Shown: in pieces, positions 22,976-34,900 of the stretch | Position numbering within the stretch: the first letter of the stretch is position 1 | Layout: each line of letters starts with the position of its first letter | From: Adiantum capillus-veneris | Taxonomy: Eukaryota > Streptophyta > Polypodiopsida > Polypodiales > Pteridaceae | Direction of reading: 5' to 3' | Length of the DNA stretch: 64,000 nt | NCBI GenBank assembly: GCA_014529385.2 | Contig: CM043952.1 | Span: 61,582,119-61,646,118 of the forward strand | The notes under the pieces: generated by a model | Told to the model about the DNA's origin: nothing | The model's database searches: none | The model's input: the letters and a program-made list of their open reading frames with translations, nothing else | Translations under genes and position numbers: made by a program

Positions 22976-23391
22976 GTGACTATTCTTCATACAACGAAAG
23001 CATTCAATGTTCTTCTAATCCAAAGACTTACTATGATCTTTACAAAATGTATCGCATTCATGAGACCACCTCCTAAATTTCTTTCTACCTCAAGCAACAC
23101 TAAGGGTAGAACCTTGCTTGCCTTGATCCACAAACTTCTATTTAATTTCTTCAAAAAGCAAACTACTAACTATGTCATCAAACTTTAGGGTACCGCTAAT
23201 AGGCGTAGAATAACTAATAGTCGTAACATAAGTATCCCATGACTTAGCATAGGGGCCTGTGAGAGTTGAGAGAGACAAGAGAGAAGAGAGCTCAAGCTCT
23301 TGCAAGCACACATACACAAAAAGAAGAGAGGACACATAAAGATGGAAGTTGTCAATCTTTTTCTTCTTCTTCACTACAAGAATAAAAAGTA
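22976..23391 (-). pseudogene. Copia-type gag fragment
   Basis: The minus strand reads KSWDTYVTTISYSTPISGTL, then LKFDDIVSSLLFEEIK, a stop, and further on LSVA and IECFRCMKNSHKG. This is the order of the end of a Ty1/copia gag and a damaged zinc knuckle. Several stops are present and no pol follows. It ends at the target duplication of the chromovirus (23392-23396). Confidence 0.6.
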
Positions 23392-23396
23392 AGAGC

Positions 23397-25022
23397 TGTA
23401 ATGGAATTGGCCTATTTAACTTGAGAGTAGCGGAAATTAATGAGAGTACTTTTGAGAAATAACTTGGTGAGCATAACGGGTGAACATAATTGAAGATAGC
23501 AACATAATCATAGCAATTAGTTAACTTGGCATGAACAATACTTTTTGCAAGAGAGAGAATTTAGAGAACATGACAACAGTTGAGGACCGGATTTATGTGG
23601 AGCCGGTCCCCCCTCCAATAGGCATTTGTATTATGATTTCTCCCATTAAGAGAGACTTGTTACAATACAGTCTTTGTGTTCTTTGTGACCTAGGTGATGC
23701 AATGAAGATGGAAAGCTTCATGCATCACAAACATAACATAAACTTGAAGAAAGATTTAACTATCCCAAGCCTCAGTCCCAAGACCTCAAACACCTTCGAA
23801 GGTGGAGAGAGCTAGCAGGGAATGAGGGTAGGGAAAAGGAAGAAGAAACATTTCGTAGGAGAAAGAATTAGTTCCTCACTTATCATACTCTTGTTGCTAG
23901 CATACATAATAGCATAGTAATGAAGGAGAAGGATATGGCAAGCTTAAGCATTGAAGCATGGGTCTTGGTTGGATTTGCACTCCATAGCCAAGAGTGTTGG
24001 TGTAGGCTCTCAACCTCTACTTGCTTGGAGAAGGAGAGGGAGCTCTTGCACTTTGCATAGCACACAATGAGAGTGTTTGTGAGTGTGTGTGGGTGAGTAT
24101 ACCCCCTAAGCACCCCCCTAGCTTGCTTGGGTCGACCCCCCCTTGTAGCTCATGCTTGAAGCTCATTGGACCCCTCCAGGCCTAGCCAATCACAAGCAGG
24201 AGCCATTACAAGCAACATGGGTAGCCTTGGGACAAGTGTCCCCCTTTCCCCTTTGAGAGAGAGGACTTGATAAATGCAAAATCAATTAATTAAATATCCT
24301 AAATTATCATTGGACCCCTTGGGTGGCCAACCAATAGGCTTCAGGCACACCATGAGGGCAACATGAGGAGGAACTTGACAAGTGTCCTTGCTGCCTCTTC
24401 AAGCTGGGGCTTCCCTTGTGTGTGTGTGTGTTCTCTCTCATCCCCCTCCCTTGTAGGCTCGCCCCCCTCCTTGTAGGGATCTTTTTGACTTTGGATGAGC
24501 AAGCCCCTTAGTCATCAAGCATGACTAAGCACTTGAAGTAGGGGGTGTTCCCACAAGCATCTCAGGCAAGCTTCTCAAGGCACCTCAAGCACCTTAATCA
24601 TGCACCAAGTCAAGCACCTCAAGCATGGAGCCAGTCAAGCACCTCAAGCATCTTAATCAAGCACCTCAAGCATGACAAGCACCTCAAGTAGGACAAGCAC
24701 CTCAAGCACGACAAGCACCTCGAGCTTGGGCCGGGTTCCCACCTCAAGCTCAGCCCTAGCTTACCTAAGGTCAAAGGACTTTTACACACATTATTGGAGG
24801 TCTTCAATGAAGCTAACCCTAAGGTCTTATGCTCCATTGGTTAGCCTGGCTCTTGATAGACCATCTCCCATTTGGGCCCCTTTACTATTGGCCTCGTGTT
24901 GAGATAGATCTATAAGCACATATCTATATCTTAACACTTGTTCCCGTTTATTCTCCCACATTAAGTGATCAATTTAATATGAGAAAATCATTTGGGTTGG
25001 TTAGATATTAGATTTTATGACA
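23397..25022 (-). repeat. 3' LTR of the chromovirus (1626 bp)
   Basis: Plus-strand borders are TGTAATGG...TTATGACA. It contains a minisatellite of caagcacctcaagcatg-like units at about 24560-24735 (more copies than in the other LTR) and a short (GT)7 at 24418-24432. Confidence 0.93.
24560..24735 (-). repeat. Minisatellite inside the LTR
   Basis: Tandem units of about 16-20 bp built from caagcacctcaag plus catga, cttaatc or taggac. The other LTR has a shorter version at about 36840-36965, so the array has changed since insertion. Confidence 0.8.
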
Positions 25023-25038
25023 TTACCTCTCTCTTGAA
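25023..25038 (-). promoter_or_regulatory. Polypurine tract of the chromovirus
   Basis: Minus-strand reading aagagagaggtaa directly before the 3' LTR start TGTCATAAAA; the likely plus-strand DNA primer. Confidence 0.6.
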
Positions 25039-25388
25039 ATCATAGTCGTCCTCGACTATGAGGTAGAAGAGATAAAGCCTTAGTCATTAGTCAATCGTAC
25101 TTAGCGGGTAGAGGATCCCTTTTTTACCGTACGACATCTTTCCAAGATGGATGACTAATCCATTTGGTGCTTGGGAGACATAGCTGCCGCAAGCATGTCT
25201 GCTCTTTAGTCCATTTCATTCTCCCAAAGTAGAGTGACAAATTCTACTTGGTGTTTGAGAGACGTCGTCATCACAAACATGATTCTAAGCATGCATACTA
25301 GTTAAATTTGTGCACAATTAAAAAGAGGACTAGTCTTATAAGACAAAAACATGAGTCATTTAAAAATAAATAAAAATTGTACATTTGC

Positions 25389-26934
25389 TTACTCTAATGT
25401 AGCATTGTAAGCATTGACAAGGTTCATACTATCCTTAAGTTGTACTCCTTGCATCCATCTAGCATCTTCAAAAGGATAATTTTTGAACTTAATAAGATAC
25501 CGTCGGATTATCTTACCATGTCATAGTACCTTGTCTTTATGCCGAAGGACAGCTTCGGGTTGTAGCACCTCTTCTTGGTCTTCAACTTCGGGAGGGTCTT
25601 CAATAATTGGTTCAGTTGGTGGCTCTCCTTTGTAGGGCTTAAGTAGGCTTACATGAAAGGCATTGTGTATAAGCCAATGGTTGGGCAACTTGAGTTGATA
25701 AGCCATCTCATTGATGGGCTTCAAGATTTGGAAAGGACCATAGTATCTTTTTGCTAGTTTAGCATAATACTTTTGATGGCCCGTAGGATTTTTGCCCGTC
25801 GTTTGCCTTAATCGAGCCTTAGGAAACTTGAGTAAGACCCAATCATTTTCTTTGAACATTAAGGCTCTTCTGTGCTTATCAGCAACAGCTTTTTGCCTTT
25901 GTTGAGAGATGACTATAGCCTCCCTAATCTTTTGAAAAGATTCTTGTAGGTCACGGCTATACTCATCGGCGGCGAAGATCTTCCCATGTACTTTGAGTAG
26001 CAAGGGACTTTTAGGTCTTCCCTCAATGATCTCGAAAGGTGCTTTTCCCGTAGAAGTATGTACAGTATTATTGTAGGCATACTCTACAAGAGGTAAGTAC
26101 TTTTCCCATTGTGAGCGTTGATCTACTTCGGTAACATAAGTCTTGAGTAGATCGAGTATCGTAAGATTGGCTATCTCACTTTGGCCATCCGTTTGTGGGT
26201 GATAGGCCGAAGAGAAATTCAATCTTGTTCCTAGATTTTCAAAGAGACCTTTCCAGAAATTGCTGGTCATTCTAGGATCTCTATCTGACACGATGGATGT
26301 GGGTAATCCATGGTGCTTGAAAATCTGAGATATGAAGAGAGTTGCCATTTGGTGTGCCTTAATAGTCTTTTTGACAGGAATAAAATGTGCTTGCTTGCTA
26401 AACCTGTCGACTATTGTCCATATTCCTGTATTCCCATTGATAGACTTGGGTAATCCAAAGATGAAATCCATGGATATACTCTCCCATGGTGAATTTGGAA
26501 TAGGCAATGGCTGGAGTAATCTAGGTTGCTTCCCTCTATCATACTTGGTCTTTTGGCATACTACACATTTTGAAACATACTCTTGTATGTCCACTTTCAT
26601 GGTAGGCCAATAGAAATACGTCTCTACTCCTCCGAGAGTAGGTTGAATACCTCTATGCCCTGCATATGGAGGAGCATGGGATTCATACATAACCTTCTCA
26701 CGAAGGGAATGGGTAACACATAGCCTATTTCCGTGGAGAAGATAACCATCCTACAAGGTGAATGGTTCTTCTTTCTTCCCCAAAGCAAGGGCTGACATTA
26801 TGTCTCTAAAGTCAGGGTCAGTAGCATACTCATCTATCATAGAGGATAGATCATTGTGAGTAGCTATAGACACCGCATTAACTTTTGGTCGTCGTGAAAG
26901 TGCATCGGCAACCTGATTGTGCTTACCAGCTATG
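25389..26934 (-). pseudogene. Chromovirus integrase and chromodomain part of pol
   Basis: It resumes after the TIR element with AGKHNQVADALSRR (end of RNase H hinge), then a TAG stop at 26751-26753 in place of a Gln codon. It continues with the zinc module (HRGIQPT... CVVCQKTK), the integrase core (SMDFIFGLP, IVSDRDPRMTSNFWKGLFEN, YHPQTDGQSE) and the GPF/Y-like module (KRYYGPFQILKPI, HNAFHVSLLKPYKG). After a TGA at about 25521-25523, in place of an Arg codon, it ends with a chromodomain-like tail: IIRRYLIKFKNYPFEDARWM. The TAA at 25389-25391 ends the frame. Both stops fit C-to-T changes. Confidence 0.88.
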
Positions 26935-27117
26935 CATTAGGAAAAATATGAACCCTCTAGGGGCCCTTTGGGATTAAGGTTAATTAGAGGTCAGCCAATA
27001 GGAAGAGGGTTGTGGACACACTCTATACCCTCAAAAAAGTAGGGGGACAAGGTAGCCTTACACCTCTTAATTGTCTCTTACCTAGTGAGAAGGTAAGGGA
27101 GGTGGCTAGGGGAAAGA

Positions 27118-27135
27118 GGGGGGGGGGGGGGGGGG
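27118..27135 (+). repeat. Poly-G run of about 18
   Basis: An unbroken G tract near the left end of the TIR element. It may be slightly mis-sized by sequencing. Confidence 0.8.
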
Positions 27136-27189
27136 ACCACTTTGACCTCTTTTCCCCCACTTTTTGGCCCGGATTTAAAAATACACTAA

Positions 27190-27276
27190 AAATTTCAAAT
27201 TTTCAAAAAATTTCAAATTTTCAAAAAATTTCAAATTTTCAAAAAATTTCAAATTTTCAAAAAATTTCAAATTTTA
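27190..27276. repeat. 18-bp tandem repeat, about five copies
   Basis: The unit atttcaaattttcaaaaa is repeated almost perfectly. Each unit contains the inverted pair aaattt/aaatttt. It accounts for the repetitive peptide seen in one plus frame, which is not a gene. Confidence 0.92.
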
Positions 27277-29120
27277 AGTTTTCCCTCCTTAAAAGGTCCC
27301 CAAACCTATTTCATGGTCAAAAAAGTATTTTTGACCTTCAAAAGTTAAAAACGTGCACTAAAAAATCCAAAAAATTGATTTTTTTAAAAAACAAATTAAA
27401 ACATTATTTTCACCCTCCAAAGTCTTTCCAAACCTATTCTATAGCTAAAAAATGTTTTTCTCTCTCTACAAACCTTTTTCCAAGCTCTCCATTGCTGCAA
27501 CAACCACATGCACCCCCTATAGTCCATCATTATCTCTCTGCTAGCTTTCTCCCACCTCCATTGTAGCACCAAGCAAGCTCCTCCTCCATCTCTTCCCTTT
27601 ACCCACCACATAGTTTCACACCAAGCTAGCTCCTCTCCCTTCTCTCATCTCCATTACAACATGAAACAAGATTCTACTCCTTCTACTTTCATTCACTCAC
27701 ACTACATGGAAACCTCTACTCCCGAAGGTGGCAAAAGTATGAGCTCACATGAGTTGCATACCACAACAATAGGAGGTGTGAATATCGCGTGGGCATTGCA
27801 AGGGTTCATCTCCAACATAAAGATATAATGGTAAGAAAACTACCCTTGTAGCTTACATTCAGAGCTTAACATCATCTCCATCTTTAAGTTTATCATGCTG
27901 GAGAGAATTAACCTCTTTATGGATTTCAATGTTTAGGCTTCACACCTCATAACACTGGGTGGTGCTATTTTGTTGATGACTTTGGTGCGCCATCTATAGT
28001 TGTGTAGCATGTGATTTGAGTCTCACAATGTAAGTAAGTTGTGTTATCTATGGAGAGTCGTCAAAGATTTTTCTTGTAATTTATTCTTCGTATAATTGTC
28101 ATTAGATAATTGGAATGATATCATTTTGTACTTTATAACTTTGTGCTCACATAATCTTTTGTTTACTTACAGATTCAACTTGTTTTAAGAGGACATGAGC
28201 AAGCAACCATGTGCAGAGATGGAAATCACTCTATTTTTGTTCCTTGAGGAATCTTTCACTACCATGTTAAAAGATTTTGATAAGAATAGTAGGTGTTTTT
28301 TAGAATTTTGAACCAATAGGGACTCTCTAGGAGCTCTCATAGAAGCCATCCATATAGTACTACTATCTTCCCTAGTGTCATAGACACACAAATACTCAAG
28401 TGTATATGAATCTCTAGATGAGGAAGACAAATACTTGTAAGATAAGCCTAACAACAACAACATTGTCTCCATTTGTAATTATTTTTCATGAGGCTGGATT
28501 CCTCTATAAATGTAATATAAATATGTTTTTTTGTTAAATGGTGTCGCATTGAGTGAGAGTATTTAATTTAGATTACTGAAGTTTCATACAGATCTGAGAA
28601 ATATTGTTTACTTTTATGGATATTTTGATTTGCCTGTGCGATGATTCAAGTCGCAAGTCTTAATCACTCCACCTTGAAGAAATTCAAGCAATATTTTGAT
28701 TTCAGTTTAATCATTAATGGTTATTCTTATTAAAGTGGATCATAAACTTTGTCAAGATGTCCTCATTTGGGGATGTTGAATATATATCATTAGCAATGTT
28801 TCACAAGAACACTAGGTGGACACAAGGAAGTAAAAATTGGCTCCTTGTTTGGTCGATTTCTAGTGTTTAATGTTTAGTGCACAGGATTTGTGGGGCCGTT
28901 GACATGGGGAGTTCACTAAAGTATATGTAACATAGCACATGTGTTCAACAGAAGGGATTTTATATTCTTGTAAAGTTACAGAAACATGTGTAGATAAGGC
29001 CTATAAGGGGTACTTTTAATCCATTCTAGTGAACGCACATGATATAGGAAAATTTTACATAGTGAATGCTCCGGACCTTTGAACACAAAGAAAGGGGGGG
29101 GAGCTCTAATTACATCTGAG
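27277..29120. other. AT-rich interior of the TIR element, no gene seen
   Basis: Short chance frames only. The minus frame 28185-28472 shows no recognisable motif. Confidence 0.4.
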
Positions 29121-29220
29121 TGAAAAGAAGTGGAATTTGTACTGTCATGTTACATAAAGATTTGCTTTCACTTAATCTAAAAAAAAATTGGTATCCTGGG
29201 TGCAGACAAGGTCATATAAT

Positions 29221-29311
29221 GCAAAAAAAGGGGTGGCCACAAGCGCGCGTAGTAAGCCATCCAAAACTGCTGGATGGGCCATATGTGGGCCCTTGTGGCC
29301 ACCCTTTTTTG
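29221..29311. repeat. Long hairpin, unit 1
   Basis: Left arm aaaaaaaggggtggccaca... pairs with ...tgtggccacccttttttgt across a stem of about 42 bp with several mismatches. The centre is ccatccaaaactgctggatgg. Confidence 0.85.
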
Positions 29312-29541
29312 TATAATTAGGCTATTGCTGCACTCCAGAACCCTGGAAAAGATGAGATGAACCTAAAATTGAACTTTTCAAGCACATCATGCCTTCCTTC
29401 AACTCAACTTACTAGTTCCCTGCACCAAAAGGGCAAATCACATTGGACAGTATAAAAATCTAGTCTCATGCTGCATAAACATCTGGTTTCATCAAATATT
29501 AACATTCTTGCTATTATAAGGGGCAGACAAGGCCATATAAT

Positions 29542-29634
29542 GCAAAAAAAAGGGTGGCCACAAGGGTGCGCAGGTGAGCCATCCAAAACTGTTGGATGGG
29601 CCATCTGCGCGCCCTTGTGGCCACCCTTTTTTTT
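29542..29634. repeat. Long hairpin, unit 2
   Basis: A stem of about 44 bp with around four mismatches: gcaaaaaaaagggtggccac on the left and gtggccaccctttttttt on the right, with a tiny loop at ccaaaactgttgg. Unit 3 (29865-29905) keeps only the left arm. Confidence 0.88.
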
Positions 29635-29910
29635 GGATAATTAGGCTATTGTTGCACTCCAGGACCTTGAAAAAGGTGAGATGAATGTAAAATTTAACTT
29701 TTCAAGCACATTATGCCTTCCTTCAACTCAACTTACTAGTTCTCTGTACCAAAAGGCCAAATCACATTGGTTAATATAAAAATCTAGTCTCATGCTACAT
29801 AAGCATCTGGTTTCATCAGCTATTAACATTTTTGCTATCCTAAGGGGCAAACAAAGCTAGAAAATGCAAAAAAAAGGGTGGCCACAAGGGCGCGCAGATG
29901 AGCCCTGGGC

Positions 29911-31359
29911 TTGTCTCACATGAATTTGTTCATCTCATCGCGTTCTTCGTCCATCATGTGATGAGAAAAAATCATATCTTGCTCGCATTCTCCAAAAATC
30001 AATGTGCAAGTTGACAATTTATTTAAAAATGATGTAAAACATACATTTTTTACTTTTTTCTTAATCTACGGGCTCCAACAAGCATTAAAACCATGGAATC
30101 TGAAAATACTGAAAGAACCATTGTTTTTTATTGTGTTAAGGACTATATTTCCTACATACAAAACTTTCCCAAAATCTCGCCCTAACACCTTCAAAAGTGG
30201 CTTCCAAGGAGTGTACTCGATCAAAATTTGAAACTGAAGAAAAACAATCAGAATGAACTCTTAGACTGTGTATAAACTTTAGAATAACCAAAATTTCCTT
30301 CAAAAAAAAGTTATGCTAAAAATTTGAAAATAGCCCCCCATTGGACTCCCCACAACGATAGAAGTCAAAGGGTTTAAGGAGAGGTATGGTGTCACAAGTG
30401 CATGGTGGGAATCTCATCGAGGTTTATTCCGTCAAGATCTCTTGTACTTTATCATGTCTTCTCATGTACAATCTTACCAAAAAAAAATGATACTTTAAAT
30501 GACTACAAATCTTATTTAACTTATCAAACAATCTAAAATATGGTAGACCAAGAGTGCTCTTACACATCAACAAACAAAAAAGTCCAAACTTCTTCTCATT
30601 AACTTTGATAAACATACATTCGTGAACAACTTCCAAGGGGTAGTGCAGTCATAGTTCTTACATCCATTCCATGACATGGTATGCTCAAGGGGTGACCTAT
30701 CATATAAAAATATCTCTGGTGGGGGTGCCCTCATGTTAGGAAAGGGTGTGCTGCTGATGAAAAGTTGTTATATTGTCCTACTAGGGATCTCTCCATGTTA
30801 GCATAGTGATTTTTGGTGTAGTGGGAGCCACATTGCTTGAGGAGAGCTTTGTGCCACCGTAAAAGCTTCATGTTATGCTAGTTCCTTGAGCCATTCTTGC
30901 ATTAGGATGAGATTACCCACCTCTAATAAGGATGGATTTGAAGCACCTACCTGCAAGATGTAACAAAGAAGGCTGTTTTAGAGGAAAAGTGGTGACACTT
31001 GACCTCTCTAACCTGCACCCACTGTTTCTTGTAATGCCACTGTTTTGAGCTGAAGAGCTTGACATTCGTGCATCCACGAATGCAAAGAAGCACCTGCACC
31101 CATACACAACCAATTGCAATAGCCTAACAAGCCTACTTCTCCCCTCCCAAGATATTGAAGAACCATACACATTCGTTTCACCGACAGTATGACGATCTTG
31201 GGATGACCTCTGCTCACCCTCACGTGCGGCCTTCGTGGCAAACACCGCGGACAAGCAATATGTACACTTTTGTTGTGCGGAGTACATGGTGGTGGAGGGA
31301 TACGATTTGTGATATCCGTGAGCACCATGGCAGTTGTTGCGTGAGGAAGCAAAGAATGA
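29911..31359. other. TIR-element interior, no gene seen
   Basis: AT-rich to 30.9 kb, then mixed. Overlapping frames at 30913-31481 minus are Ser/Leu/Pro-rich and arise from the purine/pyrimidine tract beside them. Confidence 0.4.
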
Positions 31360-31592
31360 AAAGAAAGAGGGGGGAGGGAGAGGGAGGAACATGGGAGGAG
31401 AGAAGGGGCAGAGGGGGAGAGGGAGAGAGAGGGGAGGAGGAGGAGGAGAGAAGGGGGTAGGGAGGGAGAGGAGAGGAACATGGGAGGAGAGAAGGGGGCA
31501 GAGGGGGGAGAGGGAGAGAGAGGGGAGGAGGAGGAGAGAAGGGGGTAGGGAGGGAGAGGAGAGGGAGAGAGGAGGAAGGACGAGGAGAGAAC
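31360..31592 (+). repeat. Purine-rich (GA/GGA) tract with an internal duplication
   Basis: Almost all purines on the plus strand. A unit of about 95 bp (gaacatgggaggagagaagggg... gtagggagggagaggagagg) is repeated. All open frames here are low-complexity artefacts. Confidence 0.85.
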
Positions 31593-31996
31593 AAAGGTTT
31601 TTTTTTTTTTGGGGATTTTTTTTTAAAAAAGTGGACTTTTAGTGTTTGTAGGTTTAAAAAAATGTCAAAAAATGATTTTTTGATGTGTATATATGTTGGG
31701 AGGAAATTTTAAGTCAAAAATAACTTTTTTGAAAAAAAGTCAAATTTAGGCTCTTAGTGACCCACGTTTTTGCTAATGTGGCCACACCCCTTTACTCCCT
31801 TCACTTTCCAAAAGCTAGAGAGAGAAAGTGACCTCTTAGGTCCACATCCTACATGTGTCTAAAAAAAGGCTAGAAAAGTCTACTCAAAACTAGCTTCTTG
31901 AATGTCCTTGTCCCCTTAACCCTACACAACATTAGCCTTAATCACTAAAAATTAGGATTCCTTACAAGGCCCATGCAAGGTTCATATTTCTCCTAA

Positions 31997-34900
31997 TGTG
32001 TGAGCAATATGGGAATTAAATTGCGAAAGAAAATTTTTCCACCTCATTTGTTTGTCGGAAAGCTTGGTTTGCGTCATGAAATACTTGAGACTTTGGTGGT
32101 CGGTTCGTAGGATAAATGGAGTCCCCAATAGGTAGTGCTTCCATGTGTCTAGGGCATGTAGAACAACTAAAAGCTCTTTCTCATAAATGCCCAAGACTCG
32201 TTCATCACTATTGAGCCTTCGGCTCTCATATGCTATGGCATGCCCTTCTTGAAGCAAAACCGCTCCAAGGCAATCACCACAAGCATCACATTGGACCTCA
32301 AATGGCTTTGAGAGATCTGGAAGCCCGAGGACTAGTTGGGAAGTAAGCTTCTCTTTGAGTTTTTCAAAAGCATTTTGCTCCTTAGCAGTCCATACAAACT
32401 TAACGTTCTTCTTAGTTAAGTCGTGTAGTGGTCCTGCTACTTGAGAGAATTTTGCTATGAAGCGTCTATAGTATGCACACATACCAATAAAGCTTCTTAG
32501 CTCATGTAGATTTCTTGGGTTAGGCCATGCTTTTATTACCTCTAACTTTGATGGATCCATTTGGATACCATCTTTAGAGATAATATGACCTAGGTATTGA
32601 ATCTCTTGAAGGAAGAATTCGCTTTTCTTTTGGTTAAGATAAAGCTTGTTCTCCCTCAATGCTTGAAAAATCACTTGGAGATGTTGCTTATGTTCCTCCA
32701 AAGACTTGGAGTAGATGATGATATCATCAAAGAACACTCCAGTGAATTTACGATATGGTCTAAAAATTTTCTCCATCAAAGGATTGAACGTAGCTGGTGC
32801 ATTAGTCAAGCCAAAAGGCATGACTAGATATTCATAAAGACCAAACGTTGTGCGAAACGCGGTCTTTAAGATATCTTCATCCACTATCCTTATTTGGTGA
32901 TAGCCACTCTTAAGGTCAATCCTACTGAAGTAGGTAGAGCCTTGTAGCTTATCAAACAGGTCTTCTACCCGAGGTACGAGAAATCTCTTTTTGATAGTGA
33001 TATGGTTTAGTGCTCGATAGTCCACACACATACGGTATGTACCATCTTTCTTTTGCACTAAAAGGACTGGAGAACAAAAGGGAGAGGAACTAGGCCTCAC
33101 AATCCCTTTGTCTACCAACTCTTGTACTTGCCTCATGATCTCCTCTTGTTGAGCTTGTGAGACTCGATAAGGAGGTTTGTTAGGCGGTGAGCTTCCTGGA
33201 AGGAGCTCAATATGATGGTCATCATCCCCTCGTTTTGGAGGTAGGTCCATAGGGATATCATCGATGAACACATCTTGGAATCCTTTTAGAAAAGTAGACA
33301 AGTCTAACTCTTCTTGATTCCTATCATTTACATTTGATGAAACATTATTAGCTTTTAGAGACTCTTTGACAAAAATCATGTACACAGAAACTGAGCTCTT
33401 CATTGACTTATCAAAAGCAAGAGGATTTACAAGTGGAATAGTGCGACCACACTCACTAGCATCTATATACATGTTCTTTCCCCGGTAGGTGAAGTAAATT
33501 CTCCTTTCAGGGAACTTCATGTTGGCAGCCATGCGATCAAACCATGGTGCCCCTAGGATAACATCCTGATGTTGGAGAGGAGAGATGAAGAAATCTTCTT
33601 TGTCAACATAGCTTTGGACATGAAGCCTCAACTTCCCAATCAAGGGAGTAACGGAGGCTTGCTGTCCCTTGAAAGCTGCGTCAGCTATTACCATATCTCC
33701 CATCTCAAAAGCTTGAATGCCCAACTTGGTGGCCAACTCTATTGATATGAAGTTGAGAGTAGAGCCAGGGTCAAACAAGATGAAGGCATCATGCTCTCTT
33801 ACCTTTCCCCAAGCATAGGAGAGTGATGATCCTTTGCAATGAGCATCCTCTTTTGGAGGTTCGATGGTGGAAGCCCTAGGAGTCTCATTGCGAGTATTCT
33901 TTTTGGGGCAAGAACGATAGCCATGTCCTTGCTCCCCACACTTGAAACACTTATGGTCCTTGCAAAAAGCTTCAAGCTCTTCAGGAGAGAGTTTGTTTTT
34001 ACCTTTGTAAACTCCCTTCTCCTTGGACCGATTGTTGTTGTTGTTGTTGGAAGTGCCTTGGGAATTATTTTGAGCATTGGATTTCCCCTTTGCATCATTT
34101 TTATCTTTGTTTTTCATGGGCTTGACATTACGTCTAGCCCCTTGATGGAAATTGATGTGTGAAGCAACCATGGTGTGATGGATTACTTCGGTAATAGTAC
34201 TAGGCCGTTGAGAGTTGATGTATTCGGCCATCTCTTCATGTAATCCCGCACAGAATTGCTGTCTTTGCTCGGCAAAGTCTATCTTTTGAAAGACAGTAGC
34301 TTTGAGATGTAAATCCCAAAACTTGTCTACATACTTGTTGATAGACTCATGAGAGAGAAGCTTCAAGCCGCGCCATTCGGTAAGAAATTTATCTTTAGTA
34401 TCGCTTGGAAGAAATTGCTTCATGATGGAAACTCGTAGAGTTTTCCATGTCTTTGGGGCTTCTCCATTGCCACGAAGGCTAGCCCACCATTGACGAGCTG
34501 ATTTTTGGAAGTGCATAGCTACATGGCGTAGCTTGGAGGACTCTATAAAGCCCTCGTCCCCAAAGGCCGCATCAAATTGCTGGATGAAGGCCAACACTTT
34601 GTCGGTAGCACCAAAGGTGCCATCGTAGGTGAGAAAAGAGATACTCTTTCCTCCCTCCTTGAACTTCTTTAGCTTTTGTGACCTTCGCACGGCAGGAAAT
34701 GATTTGCGATGTCCTCCCCTCTTGTATTCTCTAGGAGAATAGTCATAACTTTCATCGGAAGAGGAGGAAGGTGAAGAAGAAGGAGAAGAGGGTAACCTCT
34801 TCCTAGCCCTTTTCTTCCTTTGTTTCCTCTCTTGCCTTTCAGAGTGATGAGGAGAAGGACTATAGGTTGCTCTTTTCTTCTTGGGAGGAGTAGGCGATCG

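Larger units (their letters stand above)
29130..29910. repeat. Tandem array of about 322-bp units, each carrying a long hairpin
   Basis: One partial unit, two full units and another partial unit follow each other (gcagacaag at 29202 and 29523, gcaaacaaa at 29847; periods 321 and 324). The conserved order is: cttttcaagcaca, ccttccttcaactcaactta, aaatcacattgg, aaaatctagtctcatgct, catctggtttcatca, then the hairpin. Units differ at perhaps 5-10 percent by eye. Confidence 0.88.
26935..31998. mobile_element. 5.06-kb element with terminal inverted repeats, no transposase found
   Basis: The ends are cattaggaaaaatatgaacc (left) and its near-inverse (right, reading cattaggagaaatatgaacc on the minus strand), followed by a weaker match (ggcc). 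It separates RNase H (...HIAHT) from its continuation (AGKHNQ...) in the chromovirus, so the borders are fixed to within a few bases. No clear target duplication is seen (left flank tatg(ca), right flank (tg)tgtg). Inside are an 18-bp tandem repeat, a hairpin array and purine-rich DNA, but no transposase. It is probably a non-autonomous DNA transposon, with later insertions possible inside. Confidence 0.75.

Noticed and set aside
27012-27566. 184-aa plus-strand frame with a repeated KISNFQ peptide
   Set aside because: The repeat is the 18-bp AT-rich tandem repeat; the rest has no recognisable motif and the composition is that of non-coding DNA.
31008-31642. Several overlapping open frames of 100-157 aa on both strands
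   Set aside because: They are read from an almost pure purine/pyrimidine tract with internal duplication; the products are low-complexity (Gly/Arg/Glu or Ser/Leu/Pro) and mutually exclusive.
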